Shown here in pieces: positions 36,366-46,019 of a stretch of 64,000 nt of DNA. The first letter of the stretch is position 1. The number at the start of each line of letters is the position of its first letter. Below the pieces are notes generated by a model, which worked only from the letters and a program-made list of their open reading frames with translations, did not search any database and was not told the origin of the DNA. Origin of the DNA: Formosa sp. L2A11 (lineage in GTDB: Bacteria; Bacteroidota; Bacteroidia; Flavobacteriales; Flavobacteriaceae); the NCBI RefSeq assembly GCF_009796865.1, contig NZ_CP047028.1, positions 2,728,001-2,792,000 on the forward strand. The letters run 5' to 3'. The position numbers were made by a program, and so were the translations under genes.

Positions 36366-37064
36366 TTACTTTTTTACTATAATAAGAGAGCCTTTTACGC
36401 CCTTTGCAAGGTTCCAGGTGTTACCCGTAATGTAGTTACCATCGTCATCCAAAACTTTAAATTCTGCAGTATTAGGTCCAGAAGTTCCTGTATTCAATGC
36501 CTGAAATTCAATTTTATTTAATCCCGGTTGTAATTCTACTGTAATACCAGTAAATCCAGTTGTTAATAAAGCATTAGACTTAATAATATCGTCATTAAAA
36601 TACACCATTACTCTATCACCATCAAAAGCTTGATAATCTCTGTAAATTATATTTACCGATTTAGATTCTGTTTCAAAATCACCAAAGTACTGATCTTCTA
36701 AACTCCCAATTGCATTAGGATTTGCAGCTTCAGATTCGGGCATTTGTAATTGTTTATCTAAATTACCTTGAAACAATTCTGCTGGATTTGCATATTCTTT
36801 TTTATTAAACATAGAAAATTCTTCTTCTACATTTAAATCAGGACGTTTATATACCGTTAATCCATTTACCTTATTAGAAGTGTTAGACTCATCTGGAGAC
36901 GGAGCTTCAAGAGGTTTTATATCTAAACTATTGGTTTCTGTTGCTTGTCCTTCTTCGCTTTCAATAGCAGGAATGCTTATAGAATTTGGAAGTTTAGTAT
37001 CTATTTGTGACCATACAGATGTTGAAACGCATAAAAATGTAAAAGGTATAATAAAGTGTTTCAT
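36366..37064 (-). CDS. Secreted protein of unknown function
   Basis: 232 residues with a type I signal peptide (IIPFTFLCVSTSVWSQ). An Asp/Glu/Ser-rich linker follows, then a globular C-terminal half beginning near residue 125 (ESKSVNIIYRDYQAFDGDRVMVYFND) that looks all-beta. I recognise it only as a conserved flavobacterial type: the AFDGDRVMVY...GLNKIEF pattern. No catalytic motif or sorting domain. It stands alone. Confidence 0.65.
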   Translation of the reverse strand: MKHFIIPFTFLCVSTSVWSQIDTKLPNSISIPAIESEEGQATETNSLDIKPLEAPSPDESNTSNKVNGLTVYKRPDLNVEEEFSMFNKKEYANPAELFQGNLDKQLQMPESEAANPNAIGSLEDQYFGDFETESKSVNIIYRDYQAFDGDRVMVYFNDDIIKSNALLTTGFTGITVELQPGLNKIEFQALNTGTSGPNTAEFKVLDDDGNYITGNTWNLAKGVKGSLIIVKK

Positions 37065-37442
37065 TAGTGTAAATTAGTGCAATTCAAAAATAATTTTTTA
37101 ATTCTAAACCTAACCATAATCATTCCTAAAATATGTTAACATTAATACTCTTTTAACGAATTGAAATGTGTTTATTCCCGGAATAATAATTTTATCATCA
37201 TTTTATGTTAGAGTTTTAACTAAAATAAACTTATTAATATATAATCTATCTTCAATTAAAAATGAGTAGACTTAATCTATCTTTTTTATATCGTTTTCAA
37301 TTTAAGTTTTACTACATAGTTAAAGTTAAATAATTAGAGTTATATATTGAAAATCAGGAGTTAAATAGTCTTAAAAATTGTTTAAATTTTCTTACGTTGT
37401 TTTTTGTACATTTGTAGAACTAGCTTAGTAAAATAGATATAT
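37065..37442. other. 378-bp AT-rich intergenic region
   Basis: It lies between two divergent genes. Apart from the promoter element TACATTTG at 37407-37414, I see no repeat, RNA or small gene. Confidence 0.5.
37407..37414 (+). promoter_or_regulatory. -7 promoter element of the 2OG-Fe(II) oxygenase operon
   Basis: TACATTTG is a full match to TAnnTTTG, 28 bases before the ATG at 37443. Confidence 0.6.
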
Positions 37443-38390
37443 ATGAATAGTATTCCAAGTGTAGATTTAAAATCTTTTATTTCTAACGACCCGATTAAAA
37501 AACAACAATTTGTAGACCAAATAGGTCGCGCTTATGAAGATATAGGTTTTGTTGCTTTAAAGGGACATTTTTTAGACGAACAATTAGTGTCTGATTTATA
37601 TTCTGAAATAAAACATTTTTTTGATTTACCAGAAGCAGATAAAGCTAAATATGAAATTGAAGGTATTGGTGGACAACGTGGCTACACCTCTTTTGGAAAA
37701 GAACACGCTAAAGGTAAAACGGAAGGCGATTTAAAAGAATTTTGGCATTTTGGACAATATGTAGAAGATGATGATAAATTAGACGAAATATATCCAGACA
37801 ACGTAATTGTTTCAGAACTTGCTAACTTTAATACTGTTGGAGAACAAGCATATAAGATGCTTGAAAAAACTGCTAAATATGTTTTACGTGCTTTAGCTCT
37901 ATATTTAGATTTAGAAGAAACATATTTTGATACGTTTATAAAAAACGGAAATTCAATTTTACGTCCAATTCACTACCCTCCTATTGCTACCGAACCTAAA
38001 GAAGCTGTTCGTGCAGCTGCTCACGGAGATATTAATTTAATTACCTTATTAATGGGAGCTCAAGGTCGTGGTTTACAAGTTCAGAATCACGAAGGCGAAT
38101 GGATTGATGCTATTGCACAACCAGACGAAATTATGATTAATGTAGGAGATATGTTGTCAAGACATACCAATAACAAATTAAAGTCTACCATACACCGCGT
38201 TATTAATCCGCCTAAAGAATTATGGGGAACTTCTAGATATTCAATTCCTTTTTTCATGCACCCAATAAGTGAAATGAAATTAGATGTTTTAGAAAATTGT
38301 ATAGACGATAAGCATCCGAAACAATTTGATGATATTACTGCAGGCACATTTTTATATGAACGCTTAGTAGAATTAGGTTTAATTAAATAA
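37443..38390 (+). CDS. Isopenicillin-N-synthase-like 2-oxoglutarate/Fe(II) oxygenase
   Basis: A 315-residue non-haem iron oxygenase. The iron site is His and Asp in AAHGDINLITLLMG and His in KSTIHRVINPP; the 2-oxoglutarate-binding Arg-x-Ser is in SRYSIPFF. The DIOX N-terminal domain begins SIPSVDLKSFIS. The substrate is unknown; a secondary-metabolite role is not implied by its housekeeping neighbours. It starts a run of four closely spaced genes (17, 3 and -11 bp) with SUI1, DUF1835 and a nucleoside phosphorylase. Confidence 0.88.
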   Translation: MNSIPSVDLKSFISNDPIKKQQFVDQIGRAYEDIGFVALKGHFLDEQLVSDLYSEIKHFFDLPEADKAKYEIEGIGGQRGYTSFGKEHAKGKTEGDLKEFWHFGQYVEDDDKLDEIYPDNVIVSELANFNTVGEQAYKMLEKTAKYVLRALALYLDLEETYFDTFIKNGNSILRPIHYPPIATEPKEAVRAAAHGDINLITLLMGAQGRGLQVQNHEGEWIDAIAQPDEIMINVGDMLSRHTNNKLKSTIHRVINPPKELWGTSRYSIPFFMHPISEMKLDVLENCIDDKHPKQFDDITAGTFLYERLVELGLIK

Positions 38391-38407
38391 TATAATATTT
38401 CCTTGCT

Positions 38408-38734
38408 ATGGATTTAAAAGACCAGTTAAAAAACCTGTTTCCCGAACATGAAGAAGCGCCTCAAGAAGCATCAACTTCAAATTCCAATTTATGGATTCAA
38501 GACGATCCTATTCTTTGTAAATACGAGAAACGTAAAGGAAAACCTATTACTATATTAGAAGGTTATACTGGTGCCACAGAAGATTTTAAATTATTAGCTA
38601 AAGACCTTAAAAAGGTACTAAGTGTTGGAGGAAGTTTTAAAGACGATAAAATTATTATTCAAGGCGATTACCGCGATAAGATAATGACTATTTTAAAAGA
38701 AAAGGGGTTTAATGTTAAACGTGTTGGAGGTTAA
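38408..38734 (+). CDS. SUI1/eIF1-like translation factor (YciH type)
   Basis: 108 residues. The SUI1 domain occupies the C-terminal two thirds: KRKGKPITILEGYTGATEDFKLLAKDLKKVL, then GGSFKDDKIIIQGDYRDKI and KGFNVKRVGG. Bacterial homologues (YciH) check initiation at the start codon. It is the second gene of a four-gene run. Confidence 0.9.
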   Translation: MDLKDQLKNLFPEHEEAPQEASTSNSNLWIQDDPILCKYEKRKGKPITILEGYTGATEDFKLLAKDLKKVLSVGGSFKDDKIIIQGDYRDKIMTILKEKGFNVKRVGG

Positions 38735-38737
38735 AAT

Positions 38738-39679
38738 ATGGATTCTAAAACTTTACATATCACAAATGGTGGTGCACTCACTAATTACCTGAAAGAGCTA
38801 GAAATGCATGGCGATATTTTAACATGGCATGAAATGCTGTGTGAAGGGCCTACAATAGAGCATATTAATTCTGATGAATTTATAGAAATAAGACGTCAAT
38901 TTTTACACGATTTTTATGATATAGAAGCAGATATTATTAAATTAAAACAAGATTTAGAAGTATTAGATAACATTGAAAATTATACTGAAATCATACTTTG
39001 GTTTGAATATGATTTATTTTGTCATATAAACTTAATAGGTGTTATTAATTTATTACTTCAAAAGAAAATAAAATTACCAATGTTTTTAGTCTGTAGCGGA
39101 AGAATACATGGTATTAAAGAACTTAAAGGTTTAGCAGAGTTAAGTTCTTCTCAGCTTACAGATCATTACGAAGCGCGCGTAAGATTAACAGCAGAAGATA
39201 AAGATTTAGCACGAACACTCTGGCAACTTTATAATGGTAAAGATCATAATTTATTAAAACCTTATATTGTTAAGCATTCGTCTTTCGATTATTTAAGCAA
39301 TTGTTTAAAAGCACATTTACAACGTTTTCCGAATTCTGAAAATGGGTTAAGCGAATTAGAACTTAATATTCTTAAAATAGTTAATTGTAGAGAAATACAT
39401 TCTAGAAATCACTTAATGGGATATGCATTAAACTATCAAGGATTTTACGGTTATGGAGACTTACAGTTCGAGCGCTTAATAGACAGACTTGCAGTGTTTT
39501 TTAACGAAACCACCCAAAGCTTAACGTTAAACGAAGACGGAAACAAAGCCTTAAATTATAAAGCGAATTACGAGGCTCTTATTCGAGATAAAATGGTTTA
39601 CGGTGGCGTAAATAAGAAAGATTTTAATTTCGATATCAAATTAAATAAATTAATACAAGCAACTGATCATGAAAATTAA
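38738..39679 (+). CDS. DUF1835 family protein
   Basis: 313 residues without signal or membrane segments. The N-terminal DUF1835 part shows LHITNGGALTNYLKEL, ILTWHEMLCEGP and then EIILWFEYDLFCHINLIGV. These motifs are typical but of unknown biochemistry. The end overlaps the phosphorylase start by 11 bp, suggesting coupled translation. Confidence 0.8.
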   Translation: MDSKTLHITNGGALTNYLKELEMHGDILTWHEMLCEGPTIEHINSDEFIEIRRQFLHDFYDIEADIIKLKQDLEVLDNIENYTEIILWFEYDLFCHINLIGVINLLLQKKIKLPMFLVCSGRIHGIKELKGLAELSSSQLTDHYEARVRLTAEDKDLARTLWQLYNGKDHNLLKPYIVKHSSFDYLSNCLKAHLQRFPNSENGLSELELNILKIVNCREIHSRNHLMGYALNYQGFYGYGDLQFERLIDRLAVFFNETTQSLTLNEDGNKALNYKANYEALIRDKMVYGGVNKKDFNFDIKLNKLIQATDHEN

Positions 39680-40541
39680 AGAATCAGAATTAATTTTAAA
39701 TCCAGATGGTAGCATCTATCATTTAAATTTAAAACCAGAACACATTGCAGACACCATAATATTAGTTGGCGATCAAGATCGTGTGAGTAAAATCACTAAG
39801 TATTTTGATTCGGTTGAACATTCTACACAAAAAAGAGAATTTAAAACCGAAACCGGATTATATAAAGGCAAACGTATTAGTGTAATTTCTACTGGTATTG
39901 GTTGCGATAATATAGATATTGTTTTAAATGAATTAGATGCTTTAGTAAACATCGATTTTGAAACCAGAACACTTAAAACAGCATTAACATCTTTAAATAT
40001 TATTCGTGTTGGTACTTCTGGCTCGTTACAAAAAGAAGTTCCTGTAGATTCTTTTGCATTAAGTGCTTGTGGATTAGATTTTTCTGGTATGCTTCATTTT
40101 TATGATATTGAAAGTATTAGAAACAAACCTTTTGAAGATGATTTTGTGGCGTTTACAAAATGGAATACAAACAAATCGACTCCAGTTTTAGTTAAAAACA
40201 GTAAAATGTTAGAAGATATATTTGCTTCTGAAAAAACAAAATCGGGTGTAACAGCTACAGCAAGTGGTTTTTACGGGCCACAAGGTCGTGTTTTAAGATT
40301 AAAAACCGAAGATCCTATTTTAAATGATAGATTACACGATTTTGATTTTGAAGGTCTTAAGGTTGTTAATTTTGAAATGGAAACTGCAGCTATATACGGT
40401 TTATCTGCTCTTCTTGGTCACAATGCATTGTCTTTAAATGCCATTATTGCAAATCGTGCTACAGGCCAATTTAGTAAAGATCCAGGTCTATTAATAGAAC
40501 ATTTAATTACATATACTTTAGATAGAATTACAAATCTATAG
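39669..40541 (+). CDS. Nucleoside phosphorylase (PNP/UDP family)
   Basis: 290 residues. It splits a nucleoside with phosphate to base and ribose-1-phosphate. Traits: IILVGDQDRVSKI, the phosphate-binding IIRVGTSGSLQ, and VVNFEMETAAIYGLSALLG, with the nucleoside-binding Met-Glu. GVTATASGFYGPQGR recalls uridine phosphorylase, but exact base specificity is not clear. Confidence 0.85.
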   Translation: MKIKESELILNPDGSIYHLNLKPEHIADTIILVGDQDRVSKITKYFDSVEHSTQKREFKTETGLYKGKRISVISTGIGCDNIDIVLNELDALVNIDFETRTLKTALTSLNIIRVGTSGSLQKEVPVDSFALSACGLDFSGMLHFYDIESIRNKPFEDDFVAFTKWNTNKSTPVLVKNSKMLEDIFASEKTKSGVTATASGFYGPQGRVLRLKTEDPILNDRLHDFDFEGLKVVNFEMETAAIYGLSALLGHNALSLNAIIANRATGQFSKDPGLLIEHLITYTLDRITNL

Positions 40542-40678
40542 AAGGTTATAATCTAACTAATTATGATTGTTTTGGTTTTAACTTTTGAAAAAATAACATT
40601 GATTACATCGAAAAATGTATAATAACTTAGGTCAGTTAAAAAGTAATTCATAAGTTTAATCAACCAACTTATGAAAAT

Positions 40679-40852
40679 ATGCTATTAACAATTGTATCTG
40701 TTGTAGCACTACTTATTATTATCAATATTTTATTATTAGCTTTTAGTTGTAATAAAGTGACCAGTAGTGTTAAAACTAAAGAAATAGAGCCCGTAAAAAA
40801 AATCCCTACCAAAGAATCTCAGACTGTTTATTACGCTGCAACAGGGAGTTAG
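40679..40852 (+). CDS. Possible 57-residue membrane peptide
   Basis: ATG 40679 opens a 57-codon frame. It gives a strong hydrophobic segment (LLTIVSVVALLIIINILLLAF), then SCNK, a charged tail KTKEIEPVKK and YYAATGS. It could be a small inner-membrane protein or lipoprotein. The last 47 bp overlap the 3' end of ung on the opposite strand. I do not recognise the family, and no promoter is seen, so it could be spurious; the clear membrane-plus-charged layout argues for it. Confidence 0.45.
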   Translation: MLLTIVSVVALLIIINILLLAFSCNKVTSSVKTKEIEPVKKIPTKESQTVYYAATGS

Positions 40853-41471
40853 TTTTACTAAAATGTTTGTTCCCAAACCAATATCCTCTATTCGCACTTA
40901 AAGGAGACGGATGTCCTGAGGTTAAAATGAAGTGTCTTTCTGTGTCGATTAATTTAGATTTCTTTTTAGCAAATCCGCCCCATAATAAAAAGACAACGCC
41001 TTCTTTTTTCGTATTTATAAGCGAAATAATATGGTCTGTAAACGTTTCCCATCCTTTTTTCTGATGACTTCCTGCGGCATGTTCTCTAACGGTTAATGTC
41101 GCATTTAATAACAGTACACCCTGATTTGCCCAACGCTCTAAATTTCCGCTTTTAGGATAACTTTTCCCTAAATCGCTTTCAATTTCTTTAAAAATATTTT
41201 TTAATGAAGGCGGATGTGCAATACCATCTGCTACAGAAAAACATAAACCATTAGCTTGCCCAGGACCATGATAAGGATCTTGTCCTAAAATAACAACCTT
41301 TACATCTTTAAAAGCACAAGAATTAAAGGCATTAAATATTTCATTTTCTGGAGGGTAACATACATGAGAAGCATATTCGTCTTCAACAAAATGCCATAAA
41401 CTTTTAAAGTATGGTTTTTCAAATTCAGGTTGTAAACGTGTGAACCAATCAGAGTTAATGTTTTTTGACAT
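40806..41471 (-). CDS. ung: Uracil-DNA glycosylase
   Basis: 221 residues from ATG 41471 (MSKNINSDWFTRL). It removes uracil from DNA in base-excision repair. Motif A VVILGQDPYHGPGQANGLCFSV holds the catalytic Asp and the water-activating loop; HPSPLSANRGYWF is the Leu-loop region with the catalytic His. The frame runs back to 41822, but those residues overlap the divergent yfcC-type gene and show no homology. The promoter element TACATTTG at 41492-41499 supports 41471. Confidence 0.96.
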   Translation of the reverse strand: MSKNINSDWFTRLQPEFEKPYFKSLWHFVEDEYASHVCYPPENEIFNAFNSCAFKDVKVVILGQDPYHGPGQANGLCFSVADGIAHPPSLKNIFKEIESDLGKSYPKSGNLERWANQGVLLLNATLTVREHAAGSHQKKGWETFTDHIISLINTKKEGVVFLLWGGFAKKKSKLIDTERHFILTSGHPSPLSANRGYWFGNKHFSKTNSLLQRNKQSEILW

Positions 41472-41491
41472 AATTTGTGTTCTTAAAAGTT

Positions 41492-41499
41492 CAAATGTA
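41492..41499 (-). promoter_or_regulatory. -7 promoter element of ung
   Basis: Minus-strand TACATTTG, a full TAnnTTTG match, 20 bases before ATG 41471. Confidence 0.55.
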
Positions 41500-41550
41500 A
41501 AAATAGTATTATCTTTCGTGTCATAAAAAATCAAAAAAAACACGTCTTTT

Positions 41551-43047
41551 ATGAAGGCTATTAAATTTCCTACTGCTTTAACCGTATTACTTATTATAGC
41601 TGCTGTTGTAGCACTCTTAACATATATTATTCCTGCTGGAAAATACGACCGATTAACGTATAATAAAGTGACCAATACATTTACGCAAGTAAAGAAAACA
41701 GAACGTTTAGTTTTACCTGCTACACAAGAAACTTTAGAAACTTTAGATATTAAAATTCCGATTGAAAAATTTACAAACGGAGATATTTTTAAACCTATAG
41801 GAATACCAAATACGTACCACACTTTAGAGGCCCAACCTCAAGGTATTATGGCTTTTATACAATCGCCAATAAAAGGTATTATGGAGGCTATAGACGTTAT
41901 ACTTTTTGTATTAATTATAGGTGGCTTTATAGGAATTATGAATTTTAGTGGTGCTTTTGAAGCCGGTATTTCTTCACTTGCCAGCACATTAAAAGGCCGA
42001 GAATATATTTTAATAATTGTGATTACATTTTTAATTGCTGTTGGAGGTACAACCTTTGGTCTTGCCGAAGAAACTATTGCCTTCTACCCTATTCTTATTC
42101 CCGTATTTATTGCTGCAAAATACGATGCTATGGTTGCCTTAGCTTCTATTTATATAGGGTCTTGTATTGGAACTTTAGCGTCTACTGTAAATCCGTTTTG
42201 CACTATTATTGCTTCAGATGCAGCTGGAATTAATTGGACAACCGGTTTAACTACACGATTAGTTGTGTTGGTTTTAGGCTTGTTAATTTGTTTGATATAC
42301 ATTATTCGTTATGCACAACGCGTTAAAGAAGATCCTTCTAAATCTATTATTTTCGATCAGAAAGAAGAAATAGAAAGTCAATTTCCTTTAACAAATACGG
42401 ATTCTGCTGTTGCATTAACATTAAAATATAAAGTAATTTTAATCTTATTTTTAATGTGTTTTGTGGTCATGATTTATGGTGTATCACAATTAGATTGGTG
42501 GTTTTTAGAAATGACAACTGTTTTTCTTGTAGGCGCTATTATTATAGGAATTATTGCTAGAATTAAAGAAGCTGTATTTGTAGATACCTTTATTAAAGGA
42601 GCGAACGATTTACTAGGTGTTGCCTTTATTATTGGGATTGCACGTGGTGTTACCGTTTTAATGGAAGATGGTTTAATTAGCGATTCTCTATTGTTTTATG
42701 CAAGTTCTTTAACCGAAGGGATGAATAAAGGTGTATTTATAAATGCTATGCTTTACATTTATAGTGCGTTATCTTTCTTTATTCCGTCGTCTTCAGGAAT
42801 GGCCGTTTTAACTATGCCAATTATGGCGCCTTTAGCAGATGGCGTTGGTATTGGTCGCGATTTGGTTGTAAGTGCGTATCAATTTGGAATGGGATTGTTT
42901 GCTTTTATTAATCCAACAGGACTAATTTTAGCTTCTTTAGCCATTGTAAAAATTGGTTTCAATAAATGGTTACGTTTTGTTATGCCTTTAGTTGGGATTT
43001 TGTTAATTTTCATCATGATTGTATTAACAATTTCAGTCTATATTTAG
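41551..43047 (+). CDS. YfcC/DcuC-family membrane transporter
   Basis: A 498-residue inner-membrane protein with about 11-12 hydrophobic segments. It starts FPTALTVLLIIAAVVALLTYIIPAGKYDR, typical of the YfcC group. The conserved FGLAEETIAFYPILIPVF and SIYIGSCIGTLASTVNPF, and the late IPSSSGMAVLTMPIMAPLADGVGIGRDLVVSAYQFG, also match. Members are annotated as C4-dicarboxylate or basic-amino-acid carriers; the substrate here is unproven. It diverges from ung. Confidence 0.85.
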   Translation: MKAIKFPTALTVLLIIAAVVALLTYIIPAGKYDRLTYNKVTNTFTQVKKTERLVLPATQETLETLDIKIPIEKFTNGDIFKPIGIPNTYHTLEAQPQGIMAFIQSPIKGIMEAIDVILFVLIIGGFIGIMNFSGAFEAGISSLASTLKGREYILIIVITFLIAVGGTTFGLAEETIAFYPILIPVFIAAKYDAMVALASIYIGSCIGTLASTVNPFCTIIASDAAGINWTTGLTTRLVVLVLGLLICLIYIIRYAQRVKEDPSKSIIFDQKEEIESQFPLTNTDSAVALTLKYKVILILFLMCFVVMIYGVSQLDWWFLEMTTVFLVGAIIIGIIARIKEAVFVDTFIKGANDLLGVAFIIGIARGVTVLMEDGLISDSLLFYASSLTEGMNKGVFINAMLYIYSALSFFIPSSSGMAVLTMPIMAPLADGVGIGRDLVVSAYQFGMGLFAFINPTGLILASLAIVKIGFNKWLRFVMPLVGILLIFIMIVLTISVYI

Positions 43048-43106
43048 AGGCTTAAACCTATTTATTTCCTTAAATTTGCTTCTTTTTAAAAGTTTCAAAA
43101 TTTAGG

Positions 43107-45272
43107 ATGATAAACATTCACCAAAAGACATTACAAGATTTAGAGTTTCAGACTGTTCTAGAACAAGTTAGCGAATACTGTATTACAGCTTTAGGCCATC
43201 AGGCAGCTCTTAATATTTTACCTTTACCACAGAAAGAAGACGTATTACACGAGCTTCAATTAACACATGAATATGTATCGTCTTTTTATAACGATAATCG
43301 TATTCCAAATCATGGTTTCGATGATATTACTAAGGAAATAAAACTTCTTAAAATTGAAAACACATATTTAGAAGTCCATAGCCTTAAAAAAATTGTGGCC
43401 ATATCTCAAGCTACAAATGAAATAATCGTATTTCTTAAAAAATTCCAAGAATACTATCCCAACTTATATCAAAGTGCTTCTCATATAGAAATTACAAAAG
43501 TAATTATAGATAATATAAATGCTATTGTTGACCGATTTGGTGAAATTAAAAATAATGCATCACCATTATTATTTGGTATTAGACAAACCATGAATAAGCT
43601 TAAAGGCCAGATAAATGGAAGTTTTTCTTCGGCTTTAAGTATGTATCAAGGACTTGATTATTTAGACGATATTCGTGAATCTGTTATAGAAAACAAACGT
43701 GTTTTAGCAGTAAAAGCCATGTATAGACGTAAAGTAAAAGGGTCTATTATGGGAAGTAGTAAAACAGGAAGTATTGTTTTTATAGAGCCTGAAGCTACTT
43801 TAAAATATACTCGAGAATTACACAATTTACAGTTTGAAGAAAAAGAAGAAATTGTAAAAATCCTTAAAAGCTTAACCAATTTTATTCGTCCGTTTTTAGG
43901 ATTATTACAAGACTACCAATCGTTTTTAATAAAAATAGATCTTATTGCTGCAAAATCGCAGTACGCTAAATCTTTAAATGCTATTCTTCCAGAGATTACC
44001 GAAGAGCGAAGTATGTTTTTACGAGACGCTTATCACCCTTTATTATTTTTAACAAATTCTAAAAAAGGAAAAACAACATATCCGCAAACCATTACCTTGA
44101 ATGAAAATAATAGAATTATTGTTATTTCAGGACCTAATGCCGGTGGGAAAAGTATCACCTTAAAAACAGTAGGTTTATTACAAGTTATGTTGCAAAGTGG
44201 TATGTTAATTCCTGTGCACGAACGTAGTAAAACGTATATATTCGATCGCGTTTTAAGTGATATTGGAGACAATCAATCTATTGAAAATCATTTAAGTACC
44301 TATAGTTACCGATTAAAACAAATGAACTACTTCTTGAAAAAGTGTAATAGTAGAACATTGTTTTTAATTGATGAATTTGGTACAGGTTCAGATCCTGAAT
44401 TAGGAGGAGCTCTTGCAGAAACTTTTCTAGAAGAATTTTATCAGCGTGAAGCTTATGGGATTATTACTACGCACTACTCTAACTTAAAAATTTTAGCTAA
44501 CGAATTGCCATACATGCAAAATGCAAATATGCAGTTTAACAATAAAACCCTAGAACCTATTTTTAAACTGGTTTTAGGACAAGCAGGAAGTTCGTTTACG
44601 TTTGAGGTTGCCCAGAAAAACGGCATTCCATATAGTTTAATAAACAAAGCTAAAAAGAAGATTGAAGGTAGTAAAGTACGGTTTGATGCTACAATTGCTA
44701 AGCTTCAAAAAGAGCGTAATAAGTTAGAACAAACAGAGCGTTCTCTTAAAGTTAACGAGCAGAAAAAATTATCTGAAGCAGAGAAATTAGAAGAAACAAA
44801 TACTAAAATTCAGAAAAAACTAGAAAGCTATCAAGAGTTATACGATAGTAATCAGCGTTTAATTTATTTAGGACAGAAATTGAATGATATTTCTGAGAAG
44901 TACTTCGATAATAAGCGTAAAAAAGAAATGCTAGACGACCTGTTTAAAGTGGTACAAATAGAAAACTCTAAACGCAAACGTGTTACCGTTAAAGAAAAGA
45001 AAATTCAGAAAGCTAAAGAGCAAAAAGTAGTTGTTGAAGCCGAGAAGAAGGTTGAAGTTATTCGTCAGAAAAAGAAAATAGCGAAGCAAAAAGCTATTGA
45101 AGCTCCAAAACCAAAGGTAACTTTAAAATTAGGAGATCGCGTTCGTATGATTGACGGAAAAGCTATTGGAAGTATAGATACTATAGAGAAAAATAAAGCC
45201 TTTGTAAATTATGGTATTTTTACAACCAATGTAGATATAGATCAATTAGAACTTGTTGAAGCAAAAAAATAA
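43107..45272 (+). CDS. MutS2-like DNA-binding ATPase without Smr domain
   Basis: 721 residues. Walker A ISGPNAGGKSITLKTVG, Walker B TLFLIDEFGTGSDP and the signature around DNQSIENHLSTYSYR are of the MutS family; there is no mismatch-recognition domain, as in MutS2. A long coiled region follows (about residues 515-680), then a KOW-like end (LGDRVRMIDGKAIGSID). The protein stops there, with no C-terminal Smr nuclease domain. Suppression of recombination or ribosome rescue are known MutS2 roles; without Smr a purely ATPase role is likely. Confidence 0.88.
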   Translation: MINIHQKTLQDLEFQTVLEQVSEYCITALGHQAALNILPLPQKEDVLHELQLTHEYVSSFYNDNRIPNHGFDDITKEIKLLKIENTYLEVHSLKKIVAISQATNEIIVFLKKFQEYYPNLYQSASHIEITKVIIDNINAIVDRFGEIKNNASPLLFGIRQTMNKLKGQINGSFSSALSMYQGLDYLDDIRESVIENKRVLAVKAMYRRKVKGSIMGSSKTGSIVFIEPEATLKYTRELHNLQFEEKEEIVKILKSLTNFIRPFLGLLQDYQSFLIKIDLIAAKSQYAKSLNAILPEITEERSMFLRDAYHPLLFLTNSKKGKTTYPQTITLNENNRIIVISGPNAGGKSITLKTVGLLQVMLQSGMLIPVHERSKTYIFDRVLSDIGDNQSIENHLSTYSYRLKQMNYFLKKCNSRTLFLIDEFGTGSDPELGGALAETFLEEFYQREAYGIITTHYSNLKILANELPYMQNANMQFNNKTLEPIFKLVLGQAGSSFTFEVAQKNGIPYSLINKAKKKIEGSKVRFDATIAKLQKERNKLEQTERSLKVNEQKKLSEAEKLEETNTKIQKKLESYQELYDSNQRLIYLGQKLNDISEKYFDNKRKKEMLDDLFKVVQIENSKRKRVTVKEKKIQKAKEQKVVVEAEKKVEVIRQKKKIAKQKAIEAPKPKVTLKLGDRVRMIDGKAIGSIDTIEKNKAFVNYGIFTTNVDIDQLELVEAKK

Positions 45273-45535
45273 ATACAATACTAAAATAAGTAAAGCACTA
45301 TTTATCAGTTTATTATAGAATTTATAATTTAAGAGTAATTACAAATAACCATGAAAACCAGTAGGTTTAATAAGTAAAAAATATTTTTTTAAATTTTCAG
45401 GGTCAGATGAAACATTAGAAAATTATATTTAATACACTCAGCCTTTAAATTTTTAGCGTTATCTTTTAAATATAGAATTGCTTTAGGATATGTATTTTAA
45501 ATACTAATAAATTATAAACTCAAATACTTTATAGA

Positions 45536-45952
45536 ATGATTAAATTACATAAAAATGAAGAACTAGTCCTTTTCGATGGGGTTTGTAATTTATGCGATCA
45601 TTCTGTTCAATTTATAATAAAACACGATAAAAAGAACCGATTCAGATTTACTACTTTACAAGGAAAAACGGCGCAACCAATAATAAAATCGTTTAACATA
45701 GATACAGATAAAACTGATTCAATTTTATTATATACTCCTAACAATAAGCTTTATACAAAATCAAGTGCAGCTTTAAAAATAGCCTCAAAATTAAGTTTCC
45801 CTATTTGTGCATTAGCTATATTTTTAATTATACCAAAGTTTATTAGAGATGCTGTTTACGACTATATTGCCAGAAACAGATACCAATGGTATGGAAAAAA
45901 GGAGGCTTGCATGATTCCTACAAAAGCTTTGAAAAATAAATTTCTAGAATAA
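45536..45952 (+). CDS. DCC family thiol-disulfide oxidoreductase-like protein (DUF393)
   Basis: 138 residues. The name-giving motif is LVLFDGVCNLCDHSVQFI, with a CxxC pair in a thioredoxin-like setting. KSSAALKIASKLSFP and YDYIARNRYQWYGKKEACMIP are also typical. It has a single hydrophobic segment near residue 90-105. The redox partner is unknown. Monocistronic. Confidence 0.88.
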   Translation: MIKLHKNEELVLFDGVCNLCDHSVQFIIKHDKKNRFRFTTLQGKTAQPIIKSFNIDTDKTDSILLYTPNNKLYTKSSAALKIASKLSFPICALAIFLIIPKFIRDAVYDYIARNRYQWYGKKEACMIPTKALKNKFLE

Positions 45953-46019
45953 AAGTCAACTATTTTGAAGGTTTTTATGTAAAAATAGCTGTTCTAGTGT
46001 AAAAGTATTAGACTATTAA

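Noticed and set aside
41472..41822. 117-residue N-terminal extension of uracil-DNA glycosylase
   Set aside because: It runs antisense through the transporter gene and across the ung promoter; the glycosylase family begins at MSKNINSDW.
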